This document shows, one piece after another, positions 7,552-15,926 of a stretch of DNA of 26,979 bases (positions within the stretch are counted from its first letter, which is position 1; every line of letters starts with the position of its first letter). This DNA comes from an uncultured Lachnospiraceae bacterium (lineage in GTDB: Bacteria > Bacillota_A > Clostridia > Lachnospirales > Lachnospiraceae), in assembly GCA_910587905.1 (NCBI GenBank), contig CAJUOF010000256.1, positions 1 through 26,979 on the forward strand. Reading direction: 5' to 3'. Both the position numbers and the translations under genes were made by a program. The notes beneath the pieces were generated by a model that worked only from the letters and a program-made list of their open reading frames with translations, was not told where the DNA came from and searched no databases.

Positions 7552-8691
7552 ATGAGTAAAAAATTCAAAACAGCAATCATTGGCAGCGGCCTGATTGCAA
7601 ATGCGGCACACCTGCCGGCGATGCAGGTTCTGAAGGACGAGTACGATGTTGTGGCAACGGCAGATATGAGGCTTTCTGCGGCAAAGGAGACGGCAGAGCG
7701 GTATGAGATCCCTGCATATTATGAAGATACGGATCAAATGTTACAGGAAGTGAAGCCGGATGTGGTGATTGTCTCCACATCAAATGCAGGTCATCAGGAG
7801 GCGTCCCTAAAGGCGCTTCGCGCAGGGGCGAACGTCGTGTGCGAAAAGCCGGTCGCACTGAAATATGCGGATGCGGCGGAGCTTTTTAATGAAGCCAGAA
7901 AACATGGAGTCCACTTCTTCCCGGCACAGACGGAGCGCTTTAAAACCCACCGGCTGGCGGCAAAGAAGGTGATTGACAGCGGCGCATTGGGAGAGATTTA
8001 TTTTGCGGAATTTGAGTCTCTTCGCAGGCGCGGGGTTCCCCGCTGGGGATTCTTTCATATGAAGGAGTACAATCTCGGAGGCCCCTTCTGCGATCTGGGC
8101 GTCCATGAGATTGACCATATGCTGAGCTGTCTTGGGAATCCGAAGGCCATCAGTGTAAGCGGCAGCATCTGGATGAAGATTGCAAACAGCGGGGAAGAGC
8201 TTCAAACCTCCGCCGAGCAGGGAGGGGCCTTTGGAGGAATTCACATCACTCCCAGAGAGTACGATTGGCATGAATTTGACGTTGAGGATATGGCTGCCGG
8301 ACTGATTCGTCTGGAGGGCGGAAAGACGATCAACTTTAAGACTTCATGGGCGGTGAATCTTCCGGATCGCTGGACGAGAAGCTACGCGGGCACCAAGGCC
8401 GGACTTTTATATGGAAATGATTTCCCTATGTCCATTCACGGAGGCTTTACCGGATGGCAGTCGGACACCATTCCGCAGGTATATCCGGAGGATGATTACC
8501 ACGAAGAGCTGCCGTTCCCCGGCCATGTGGGACTCCTGAAAAACGTGGCGGATGTGCTGAGGGGAAAAGCGGAGCCTGTGGTGAGAGAAGAAGAAACATT
8601 GAACCTGACCTGTATTATTGAAGCATTTTATGCCTCTGCCGAGACGAACAGAGAAGTGTATTGTGCCGATATTACGGGCGAAAATAAATAA
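7552..8691 (+). CDS. Gfo/Idh/MocA family NAD(P)-dependent oxidoreductase
   Basis: 379 residues. The N-terminal Rossmann fold starts TAIIGSGLIANAAHLPAM, the catalytic-lysine motif is CEKPVAL (Lys99), and the C-terminal sugar-binding domain carries GGPFCDLGVHEIDHM with Asp181, His185 and Asp188 as likely active-site groups. Members oxidise or reduce sugar or inositol hydroxyls using NAD(P), including C3 oxidation of glycosides that primes later elimination. AGGAGAGG lies just before the ATG, 13 bases after the broken paralogue. It is followed at once by a TIM-barrel isomerase-type gene, a pairing common in ketosugar and ketoglycoside pathways (established association). The exact sugar is unknown. 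Confidence 0.92.
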   Translation: MSKKFKTAIIGSGLIANAAHLPAMQVLKDEYDVVATADMRLSAAKETAERYEIPAYYEDTDQMLQEVKPDVVIVSTSNAGHQEASLKALRAGANVVCEKPVALKYADAAELFNEARKHGVHFFPAQTERFKTHRLAAKKVIDSGALGEIYFAEFESLRRRGVPRWGFFHMKEYNLGGPFCDLGVHEIDHMLSCLGNPKAISVSGSIWMKIANSGEELQTSAEQGGAFGGIHITPREYDWHEFDVEDMAAGLIRLEGGKTINFKTSWAVNLPDRWTRSYAGTKAGLLYGNDFPMSIHGGFTGWQSDTIPQVYPEDDYHEELPFPGHVGLLKNVADVLRGKAEPVVREEETLNLTCIIEAFYASAETNREVYCADITGENK

Positions 8692-8711
8692 AATCTTAGG
8701 AGGTTACAGAG

Positions 8712-9593
8712 ATGAGAGTAGGTCTTCAAGTTTATACGGTGCGGAAGCATTTGGCTGAGAATCCTCGCAAAACATTGGAGGAGGTAGTAAAGGCCGGCTA
8801 CAAGGGAATCGAGTTTGCAAACCACACGGCGGAAAAGGATGTTGGAATTGGGTTTGGCTACTCGAAGGAGGAGATGAAGGAGATCATCCGAGATTTGGGG
8901 ATTGATGTGATCGGCGCGCATGTGATGCCCAGCGACCGTGACGATGTCATGTGGTTCTATGAGGATCTGGAGTACTTTAAGAAGTTTATCGACTACTTTG
9001 TGGATCTGGGGGCAAAAAATATCTCCATTCCCCACATTACATTTAACTCCAGAGATCAGCTGCTTGAGCGCTGCGAGTCCTTAAATAGGCTTGGGAAGCT
9101 TTGTACGGAGAACGGTCTTCAATTGTTGTTCCACAATCACTGGAATGAGTATCAGCAGTTTGACGGCGAAAACATTTTCGACATCCTGATGGCAAATACG
9201 GATCCCAATGATTTCAAGATTGAGTTGGATACCTACTGGACGATCATCGGCCTGATCAATCCCTGTGATTTGATGAGGCAGTATAAGGAGCGCATTGCCA
9301 TCCTTCACCAGAAGGATTTCCCCCTCTCCCAGATGAGCAGATTCAATGCCTGGGACAGAGTGCAGAGAGACCGCATCGTGAGCCTTGGCGAGTTCAGGGA
9401 TCTGATTGACCCGGAGCTCTTCATTGAGCCCGGCGATGGAGTGCTTAAGATTCAGGACTTTATTGATGTCGGAAATGAGTATCACATTCCTTACATTTTG
9501 GTTGAACAGGACTACTCAAAGTATGATGAGATGGAGAGCATTCAGCGGACAATGGCCAACTTTAAGAAGATGCGCGGCCTGGAGTGGGATTAA
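8712..9593 (+). CDS. Sugar phosphate isomerase/epimerase family TIM-barrel protein
   Basis: 293 residues, AP-endonuclease-2/xylose-isomerase-like TIM barrel. It opens VGLQVYTVRKHLAENPRKTL. Likely metal and acid/base residues are His141/His143 in LLFHNHWNEY, Glu171/Asp173 in IELDTYW, His199 and Asp202 in LHQKDFP, and Glu265 in LVEQD. Family members isomerise, epimerise or dehydrate sugars. Some act on 3-keto-glycosides made by a Gfo/Idh partner, and that is the tempting role here because the Gfo/Idh gene ends 20 bases upstream. AGGAGG lies eight bases before the ATG. No small DUF6379-type partner subunit, as found in C-deglycosidases, is seen beside it. Confidence 0.88.
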   Translation: MRVGLQVYTVRKHLAENPRKTLEEVVKAGYKGIEFANHTAEKDVGIGFGYSKEEMKEIIRDLGIDVIGAHVMPSDRDDVMWFYEDLEYFKKFIDYFVDLGAKNISIPHITFNSRDQLLERCESLNRLGKLCTENGLQLLFHNHWNEYQQFDGENIFDILMANTDPNDFKIELDTYWTIIGLINPCDLMRQYKERIAILHQKDFPLSQMSRFNAWDRVQRDRIVSLGEFRDLIDPELFIEPGDGVLKIQDFIDVGNEYHIPYILVEQDYSKYDEMESIQRTMANFKKMRGLEWD

Positions 9594-9647
9594 TCTATAT
9601 AGAAACCATAGACCTTCATCATTCAAATAACAGGAAGGAAGAAAACA

Positions 9648-10763
9648 ATGAAAAAGACGAAACTCTTTTTGGCGATGGCACTTGCTGCTGCGGTAATGCT
9701 GGCCGGCTACGGTTCTGATGATTCCGATTCGAAAGCAACCACTTCTGGGACGGCTGCAGAGGAGGGGGCAAATGCGGATACCAAAGCGGCAGCGGATAGT
9801 GCAGATGGCGCCGGACTGATTGAGTTAAATTTTGCGTGGTGCGTCAACAACGTGGATACGGCGCAGCAGATGTACATCGACTATGCGGAGGCGTATGTGG
9901 AGTATCTCAACAGCACCAGGTCGGATATTCGGGTTTCCCTGGATATTATGGACGGCCAGTCTTCGGTGGACAAGCAGATCGGTGATATCGAGACGGCCGT
10001 GGCGATGAAGGCAGACGCAATTATCTTAGACTGTGTGGATGCGGCGGGCATTACGCCGGCGGCAAAGGATGCGATGGATGCGGGGATTCCCATTCTTGAC
10101 TGGAGGGATATGGGAGATGTGTGTACGGTCACGGTGGATCTGGATCTTGACAAATCCATCGGAGAAATTGCTGTTGACTGGTACTCCAAATATCTGGAAG
10201 AAAATCCGGATGTTGTCCTGAACGTCGGTATGATTTACGGGGCTGCGAGCCATCCCAACTGCTTCCCCAGATTTGAGGCTCTTAAGACTTTGGAGGAGAC
10301 CTATCCGGAACAATTCCATGTGGTGGTATGGCAGTATGGCGATTGGTCGACAGATACGGCCATCAAAATGACGGAGGATTGGCTGCAGACCTATCCGGAG
10401 CTGAATTGCATCATCGGGGCAAATGAGGAGACGGCGATGGGAGCGGTGCAGGCGCTCAAGGGCGCCAATGTCATGGACAAATTTATGGTTACCACCTTCA
10501 ACGGGCAGTCCGGCCTTGACCTTGTCCGTTCCGGAGAATTTAAAATGGATGTGGGCTGTAACAAAGCCCTTGGAATTCCGCTTTTGATTGATGACTCCAT
10601 CAATATGTGTCTGGATGGACTCACCGGTCATTTCAACTATTCGGAGATCACCTTACTTTGTGTCACCGATGAAAATGTGGATTATTTTGAAGACTGGGTC
10701 AACAATGCCGGCGATTATTCCAAAGGCTTTGAGCACACGACGTTAAAGGAATCGTATCAGTAA
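9648..10763 (+). CDS. Ribose-type ABC transporter substrate-binding protein
   Basis: 371 residues, periplasmic-binding protein type 1 (Peripla_BP_4). It has a lysine-rich, hydrophobic signal peptide, then a low-complexity Ala/Asp/Ser/Thr linker (about 22-55), then the two-lobe domain from LNFAWCVNNVDTAQQMYIDY. Residues such as AVAMKADAIILDCVDAAG and CIIGANEETAMGAVQALKGA are typical of this class. The gene heads the importer completed by the ATPase (11187) and permease (12705). Oddity: the lipobox reads VMLAGYGSD, with Tyr21 (TAC at 9708-9710) where Gram-positive binding proteins carry the lipidated Cys. Unless this is an error, the protein could not be anchored in the usual way. Confidence 0.92.
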   Translation: MKKTKLFLAMALAAAVMLAGYGSDDSDSKATTSGTAAEEGANADTKAAADSADGAGLIELNFAWCVNNVDTAQQMYIDYAEAYVEYLNSTRSDIRVSLDIMDGQSSVDKQIGDIETAVAMKADAIILDCVDAAGITPAAKDAMDAGIPILDWRDMGDVCTVTVDLDLDKSIGEIAVDWYSKYLEENPDVVLNVGMIYGAASHPNCFPRFEALKTLEETYPEQFHVVVWQYGDWSTDTAIKMTEDWLQTYPELNCIIGANEETAMGAVQALKGANVMDKFMVTTFNGQSGLDLVRSGEFKMDVGCNKALGIPLLIDDSINMCLDGLTGHFNYSEITLLCVTDENVDYFEDWVNNAGDYSKGFEHTTLKESYQ

Positions 10764-10787
10764 TTTAGGTTAGAGGTGAAAATATTT

Positions 10788-11147
10788 ATGTATGAGAATA
10801 CGCAGCATAACTGTTGCCAGTCGGTGTTTTGCCGCTTTTCTGAAAATTATGGGATTTCCCATGATGAGGCGTTTCGGATTGGAGCATTTTTTAACGCGGG
10901 AATGCGGCAGGGAGACGTGTGCGGTGCGGTGAGCGGGGCATTGATGACTTTGGGCATGGAGTACTGTGATGAGGATTGGCACGACAATAAAAAGTCCCTG
11001 GAATTTATAAAAGCATTTAAGACGCAGTACGGGACAATCAAGTGTGCCGAACTCACTAAGAAGTGTGGGCGGAAGCAGTGTCCGGTCTACATCAAGTTTT
11101 CCCAAGATTATCTGGACAAAGAACTGCCCGAGAAGCCATCTGTGTGA
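10788..11147 (+). CDS. C_GCAxxG_C_C family small cysteine protein (second copy)
   Basis: 119 residues from ATG 10788, with GAGGTGA seven bases upstream. A GTG at 10776 would overlap that RBS and is unlikely. Cysteine-rich: NCCQSVFCRF (Cys9, 10, 15), the family core GDVCGAVSGALM (Cys45), Cys60, KCAELTKKCGRKQC (Cys86, 93, 98). This is a more canonical member than the copy at 6206. Function is unknown in the family; metal binding or thiol redox is inferred from the cysteine pattern. Its place between the binding protein and the ATPase of one importer is unusual and ties it to this pathway. Confidence 0.8.
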   Translation: MYENTQHNCCQSVFCRFSENYGISHDEAFRIGAFFNAGMRQGDVCGAVSGALMTLGMEYCDEDWHDNKKSLEFIKAFKTQYGTIKCAELTKKCGRKQCPVYIKFSQDYLDKELPEKPSV

Positions 11148-11186
11148 GTAAACGGAGTATTGTACGAAAAGAAAGAGGTGCATGAT

Positions 11187-12695
11187 ATGCCTGAAACTAT
11201 ATTGAAAATGACGGATATCTCTAAGGTGTTCGGGGGAGTCATTGCACTGAATAAGGTGCAGTTTGAATTGAATAAAGGAGTTGTTCATGCACTGATCGGA
11301 GAAAACGGGGCCGGAAAATCCACCCTGATGAAGGTGCTGCTGGGACTGCATAGGAAAGACAACGGAACAATTGTCTATGATGGAAGGGAAGTGGAATTTC
11401 ATTCCCCCTCACAGGCTCTTCAAGCGGGTATTTCGATGATTCATCAGGAAGTGAGCCTGGTACATAAGATGACGGTTGCCGAGAATATTTGGCTTGGCAG
11501 GGAACAGCTTTTTTCCAAGGGGGGATATCTCCAGGTAAGGAAGAGGGATCAGGAGACAAGGAAGCTGCTGGAGCTTCTCGGAATCGAGATTGAGCCAAAT
11601 GCAGTGGTGGAAAGACTGAGCATTGCACAGATGCAGTTGGTGGAGCTGGCGAGAGCAGTTTCCTATCACCCTAATATTATCATCATGGATGAACCCACCT
11701 CCGCGCTGACAGACCAGGAGGTTGAAAAGCTCTACAAAATTATCCGGTCATTGAAGGCGGAGGGGGTAGCCATCGTCTTTATCTCCCACAAGCTGGAGGA
11801 GCTTTACGAAATCTGTGACTGCGTGACGATTATGAGAGACGGAACCTATATCGGAACCTATCCCATGTCTGAAATCAGCAATGACATGCTGATTAAGATG
11901 ATCACGGGACGTCCGGTGTCGACCCTGTTTGAAAAAGAAAAACACGAGCTGGGAGAGGTGGTCTTTGAGGTAAAGAACCTTACCCACTACGGGAATTGCT
12001 ATGACGTGAATTTTCAGGTCCGGGCAGGAGAGGTGGTCGGTTTCTGCGGCCTCATGGGAGCGGGAAGGACGGAAATCCTGCAGGCGATTTTCGGAATTGA
12101 CAAAAAAGACTCAGGGAACGTATTCGTACAGGGGAAGGAGGTTTTCATCCGGTCGCCGAGGGATGCGGTTTCGGCGGGAATTGGGATGGTCACGGAGGAC
12201 CGCCTGCGCCAGGGTGCAATCTATACGATGTCCGTTATGCACAATGCGACCCTGGCGGTCTTTAACCGCCTGTGCAACAAAATTCATTACAATTCCCCGA
12301 GAAAAGAGGAGAAGCTGTTTGCGGAAAAAGCCAATGATCTCTCTGTAAAATACAGTTCCCCGAAGGCAAAGATCGGGGAACTCAGCGGCGGAAATCAGCA
12401 AAAGGTGATTATTGAGCGGTGGCTTTTGACAGAGCCGAAGGTTTTACTGTTGGATGAGCCCACAAGGGGTATTGATGTGGGGGCAAAATCCGAGATTTAC
12501 GCGCTGATTGACCGGATGTCAAAGGAAGGAAAAGCTGTCGTCATGGTTTCCTCGGAGATGCCTGAGCTCTTGTCGCTCTGTGACCGGATTTTCGTTGTAC
12601 ATGAAGGCAGGATTGTATTTGAATGTCCCAGAGAAAAGGCTACCCAGGAACTGCTGATGCATTATGCTTTTGGCTTGGAAGAGGGAGAAAGTTGA
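11187..12695 (+). CDS. Sugar ABC transporter ATP-binding protein (RbsA-like, double domain)
   Basis: 502 residues from ATG 11187 (AGAGGTG six bases upstream). An in-frame TTG at 11160 is less likely. Two fused ATPase domains are present. The first has Walker A GENGAGKST (38-46), a diverged signature LSIAQMQLVELARAV and Walker B IIIMDEPTSAL. The second has the degenerate Walker A GLMGAGRTE typical of RbsA/XylG/MglA, signature LSGGNQQKV and Walker B VLLLDEPTRGIDVGAKSEIY. It energises uptake through the 12705 permease with the 9648 binding protein. Family substrates are monosaccharides and related polyols, and autoinducer-type furanones. Confidence 0.95.
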   Translation: MPETILKMTDISKVFGGVIALNKVQFELNKGVVHALIGENGAGKSTLMKVLLGLHRKDNGTIVYDGREVEFHSPSQALQAGISMIHQEVSLVHKMTVAENIWLGREQLFSKGGYLQVRKRDQETRKLLELLGIEIEPNAVVERLSIAQMQLVELARAVSYHPNIIIMDEPTSALTDQEVEKLYKIIRSLKAEGVAIVFISHKLEELYEICDCVTIMRDGTYIGTYPMSEISNDMLIKMITGRPVSTLFEKEKHELGEVVFEVKNLTHYGNCYDVNFQVRAGEVVGFCGLMGAGRTEILQAIFGIDKKDSGNVFVQGKEVFIRSPRDAVSAGIGMVTEDRLRQGAIYTMSVMHNATLAVFNRLCNKIHYNSPRKEEKLFAEKANDLSVKYSSPKAKIGELSGGNQQKVIIERWLLTEPKVLLLDEPTRGIDVGAKSEIYALIDRMSKEGKAVVMVSSEMPELLSLCDRIFVVHEGRIVFECPREKATQELLMHYAFGLEEGES

Positions 12696-12704
12696 GGTCA
12701 GAAT

Positions 12705-13712
12705 ATGAAAAATAAAGTGAGTGGATTTATCTTATCGAATAAGGCTGCGATCATCCTTCTTGTCCTTGCGGCCGGAATGTCCCTTGTGACGCCTGTTTTT
12801 CTTACACAGACCAATCTGGTAAATGTGATTCGCCAGACGTCGACAAGCGCGATTCTTGCCTGCGGTTATTGTATGATTCTCGGGGCCGGGTATATTGATC
12901 TCTCTGTGGGCAGCCAAATCGGCATGATGGGGGCTTTGATGGCATTGCTTATGCGTGCGGGGGCACCGACCATAGTTGCGATTTTGGCGGCGATGGTGTT
13001 CGGCATGCTGCTCGGATGTATGAATGCCTTTATCATTACCACCTTTGAACTTCCCGCCTTTATCGTCACCCTTGCCTCTCAGCAGATTGTCAGAGGCGCC
13101 GTGTACCTGATCACCGGAATGGTCCCGATTCTGGATATGAACGAGAGCTATGTCTGGCTGGGACAAGGCCGGATTTTGAGCATTCCGGTTCCGATTTACA
13201 TTCTTGCGGTGGTATTTATCATTGTCCTTTTGATTATGAACCGTTTTAAATTTGGTCGTCATATCCTGGCTGTCGGCGGCAATGCACAGGCAGCTTATGT
13301 CAGCGGCATTCACACAAAGGCGGTTGTCTATAAGGTCTATATGGCTATGGGGGTCTGTATTGCCATTGCGGCGACGGTGCTTACGGGAAGATCGGCGTCT
13401 GCCCAGCCCTCGGCCGGTTTGAACATGGAGATGGACGCCATCGCCGCAGTCGTCGTCGGCGGGACGAGCATGGCAGGCGGTGTCGTGAATGTGCCCGGCG
13501 CCCTCTTCGGAAGCTTGATCGTCGGCGTTGTCAACAATGCGATGAACCTCTTAAAGCTGGATTCCAACTGGCAGTTGGTTGCAAAGGGCGGATTGATTTT
13601 GTTTGCGGTTATCCTGGATAAGGCTTCGGCCAAGTTTATGAATAAGACGGAGCGGGCATCTGCCATAAAAGCGATGGCGGCTTCGGGAACGAAGAATGGA
13701 AACTCTAACTAA
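12705..13712 (+). CDS. Sugar ABC transporter permease (RbsC-like)
   Basis: 335 residues, BPD_transp_2 family, highly hydrophobic with about eight to ten membrane segments. Conserved parts include the GAGYIDLSVGSQIGM region near residue 60, FKFGRHILAVGGNAQAAYVS, and AIAAVVVGGTSMAGGVVNVPG followed by LFGSLIVGVVNNAMNLL. It forms the membrane channel of the ribose-type importer. The start lies nine bases after the ATPase stop, and the end overlaps the longest possible form of the next frame, though that gene probably starts later at 13732. A single permease gene suggests a homodimer. Confidence 0.94.
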   Translation: MKNKVSGFILSNKAAIILLVLAAGMSLVTPVFLTQTNLVNVIRQTSTSAILACGYCMILGAGYIDLSVGSQIGMMGALMALLMRAGAPTIVAILAAMVFGMLLGCMNAFIITTFELPAFIVTLASQQIVRGAVYLITGMVPILDMNESYVWLGQGRILSIPVPIYILAVVFIIVLLIMNRFKFGRHILAVGGNAQAAYVSGIHTKAVVYKVYMAMGVCIAIAATVLTGRSASAQPSAGLNMEMDAIAAVVVGGTSMAGGVVNVPGALFGSLIVGVVNNAMNLLKLDSNWQLVAKGGLILFAVILDKASAKFMNKTERASAIKAMAASGTKNGNSN

Positions 13713-13731
13713 GGGGAGGGAGGATGAAACA

Positions 13732-14652
13732 GTGGAGATTGGTTTAGTTACATCAATTCTTGACCAGATGGATTACAGGGGGATGATCGACACGGTCTCA
13801 GCGTGCGGGTTTAAGAGCGTGGAAGCCGCCGCCTGGCCGGCGGGGAACGCGGAGAGAAGATATGCGGGTGTCTCTCATATTGATGCAGGACGGGTCCTTG
13901 AGGATGATGCTTATGCAAAGGATATTTTGGAATATGCGGACTCAAAGGGAATCCGAATCGCCGCGCTGGCCTTTTATCCCAACACCATGGATGAGAACCT
14001 GGAGAAGCGGGAGGCCAATATTGCCCATTTGAAGCAGGTGATCCTGGCCGGCGCGAAGCTTGGGGTCAACCAGGTTACAACCTTTATTGGCCGGGCGCAG
14101 TCGAAAACGGTGGAGGAAAACCTGGAATTGGTAAAAGAACTTTGGCCGCCCATCGTTGAACTGGCAGAGAGGGAGCATGTGCGGATTGCCATCGAAAATT
14201 GCCCCATGCTGTTTGGGGCGGACCAGTGGCCCGGCGGGCAGAATTTGTTTACGTCGCCCAAAAACTGGAGGAGGATTTTTGAAATTCTGCCTGGAGAAAA
14301 CTTGGGAATCTGTTACGATCCGAGCCATTTTGTGTGGCAGCAGATGGATTATATCAGACCGATCTATGAATTTCGCGACAGAATTTTCCATGTTCACTTT
14401 AAAGATCTTAAGGTCTATAAAGACCGCCTGAATGACTGCGGAATCATGGCGTATCCATTGGATTTTATGTCGCCGAAGCTTCCGGGACTCGGTGATGTCC
14501 GGTGGGGGAAGTTTGTCTCGGCGCTGACAGATATCGGATACGACGGCGCCGCCTGCATTGAGGTCGAGGACCGGGCATTTGAGGGAACGAAGGAAAAGGT
14601 TTTGGATTCCTTGGTGCTTTCCAAGAGATATATGGATCAGTTTGTGATTTAA
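13732..14652 (+). CDS. Sugar phosphate isomerase/epimerase family TIM-barrel protein (second)
   Basis: 306 residues from GTG 13732, placed about nine bases after GGGAGG. The in-frame ATG at 13696 lies inside the permease gene without a fitting RBS, and ATG 13723 is out of frame and stops quickly. Xylose-isomerase-like metal site: Glu155 in IAIENCPM, Asp196/His199 in ICYDPSHF, His222 with KD in FHVHFKD, Glu277 in CIEVED. This is more canonical than the copy at 8712, with which it shares only fold-level similarity. Such enzymes isomerise or epimerise ketoses or dehydrate inositol-type intermediates. It probably acts on a downstream sugar intermediate; the substrate is not readable. Confidence 0.9.
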   Translation: MEIGLVTSILDQMDYRGMIDTVSACGFKSVEAAAWPAGNAERRYAGVSHIDAGRVLEDDAYAKDILEYADSKGIRIAALAFYPNTMDENLEKREANIAHLKQVILAGAKLGVNQVTTFIGRAQSKTVEENLELVKELWPPIVELAEREHVRIAIENCPMLFGADQWPGGQNLFTSPKNWRRIFEILPGENLGICYDPSHFVWQQMDYIRPIYEFRDRIFHVHFKDLKVYKDRLNDCGIMAYPLDFMSPKLPGLGDVRWGKFVSALTDIGYDGAACIEVEDRAFEGTKEKVLDSLVLSKRYMDQFVI

Positions 14653-14690
14653 AGATTTGTAAAAATATGAAAAATGTGAAGGAGTACAGG

Positions 14691-15872
14691 ATGATGAAAA
14701 GATTTGAATTTTATCCCAGGACAAGACTGGTTTTTGGAGCCGGCTGCTTAAACGAGCTCGCAACCCTTTCCCTTCCCGGGAAGAAGGCCCTGATTGTGAC
14801 GACGAACGGCGGTTCTGTCAAAAGAAACGGAACCCTGGACCGTGTTGTCGATGCCTTGGGAAAGCAGGGCATTGAGAGTGTGGTATTCGATCAGGTTTCT
14901 CCCAACCCTCTCGCGGCAATCGACATGGAGGGGGCGAAGGCTGCTAAGGAGCAGAACTGTGATTTTGTGATTGGCCTCGGCGGCGGCAGCGCCATTGATT
15001 CTGCCAAGCTGATTGCGTTTATGGCGACGAATCCGGGGGACTTGACTTCCTATCTGACGGAGGAGCTGCAGCAGTCACGGCCTTCCCTGCCAATTGTTTC
15101 CATCACCACAACCTCCGGCACGGGCTCTGAGCTGGATCCCTTCGCGGTGGCTTCTATGCCGGAAAGAAAAGAGAAGATTGGCTTTTTCTCGGAGACAAAT
15201 TTCCCGAAAATTGCAATTGTCGATCCGGAGCTGATGGTGAGCTGCCCGCCCAGGTTCACGGCGCTGCAGGGCTTTGATACGCTGTGCCACCTTTCTGAAA
15301 ATTATATTTCCACCCAGGCGAATCCCATCACGGAAATGCTGTCCTTAAAGGGAATCGAGCTTGTGGGCAAATACCTTCCCAGGGCTGTTGAGGATGGCTC
15401 CGATCTGGAGGCCCGCACACAGCTTGCGCTGGCATGCTCCTACGCGGGATATGTACTGTTCTCGGCAGGAACCGGTTCCCAGCATCCCATGGAGCATTCC
15501 CTGAGTGCCTATCATGAGGATATTCCCCATGGGGCGGGCCTTGCTATGCTCTATGAGACGTATTTTACCTTTTTCGCAGACAAAGCAGATAATGCCGGAC
15601 GTTACGCCGAGATGGCAAAGGCAATGGGCGTTGACGTGGACCGTCTTCCTGAGTCGGAGAGGGCAATGGCGTATGTGAAGGCTGTTGCCGAGATGATGAA
15701 GAAAATCGGCATTTATGACCTTAAGATGTCGGACTACGGCATTACCCGGGAGGAACTTGTGAAGTTTGCGGAGGATGCGAGACGGACGGGCGTGGGCTCT
15801 TTTGAGGAAAATGACAGGTATCATCTGAGCATGGAAGAGACCGTGGGCATCTACGAAAGGGCTTATAAGTAA
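14691..15872 (+). CDS. Iron-containing alcohol dehydrogenase (FucO/group III type)
   Basis: 393 residues from ATG 14691 (AAGGAG six bases upstream). ATG 14667 upstream has no RBS. The N-terminal NAD domain has the GLGGGSAIDSAK motif (GGGS at 97-100). Metal ligands match the family: Asp196 and His200 in GFDTLCHLSENY, His269 in PMEHSLSAYH and His280 in IPHGAGLA. Such enzymes interconvert short alcohols or diols with aldehydes or hydroxyketones using NAD(H), often handling lactaldehyde or 1,2-propanediol-like fragments. In this island it may reduce or oxidise an aldehyde released by the isomerase steps (inference). Cytoplasmic. Confidence 0.93.
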   Translation: MMKRFEFYPRTRLVFGAGCLNELATLSLPGKKALIVTTNGGSVKRNGTLDRVVDALGKQGIESVVFDQVSPNPLAAIDMEGAKAAKEQNCDFVIGLGGGSAIDSAKLIAFMATNPGDLTSYLTEELQQSRPSLPIVSITTTSGTGSELDPFAVASMPERKEKIGFFSETNFPKIAIVDPELMVSCPPRFTALQGFDTLCHLSENYISTQANPITEMLSLKGIELVGKYLPRAVEDGSDLEARTQLALACSYAGYVLFSAGTGSQHPMEHSLSAYHEDIPHGAGLAMLYETYFTFFADKADNAGRYAEMAKAMGVDVDRLPESERAMAYVKAVAEMMKKIGIYDLKMSDYGITREELVKFAEDARRTGVGSFEENDRYHLSMEETVGIYERAYK

Positions 15873-15926
15873 GTATAATCAGCAGGAATAGGTTTAGTAA
15901 GAATAAAATTAATCGGAGAAAAAATA

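Noticed and set aside
8712..9593. C-glycoside deglycosidase (DgpBC/CarBC-type) as the island's core enzyme
   Set aside because: A TIM-barrel partner is present, but the small DUF6379-type beta subunit that forms the active complex is not seen anywhere in the window.
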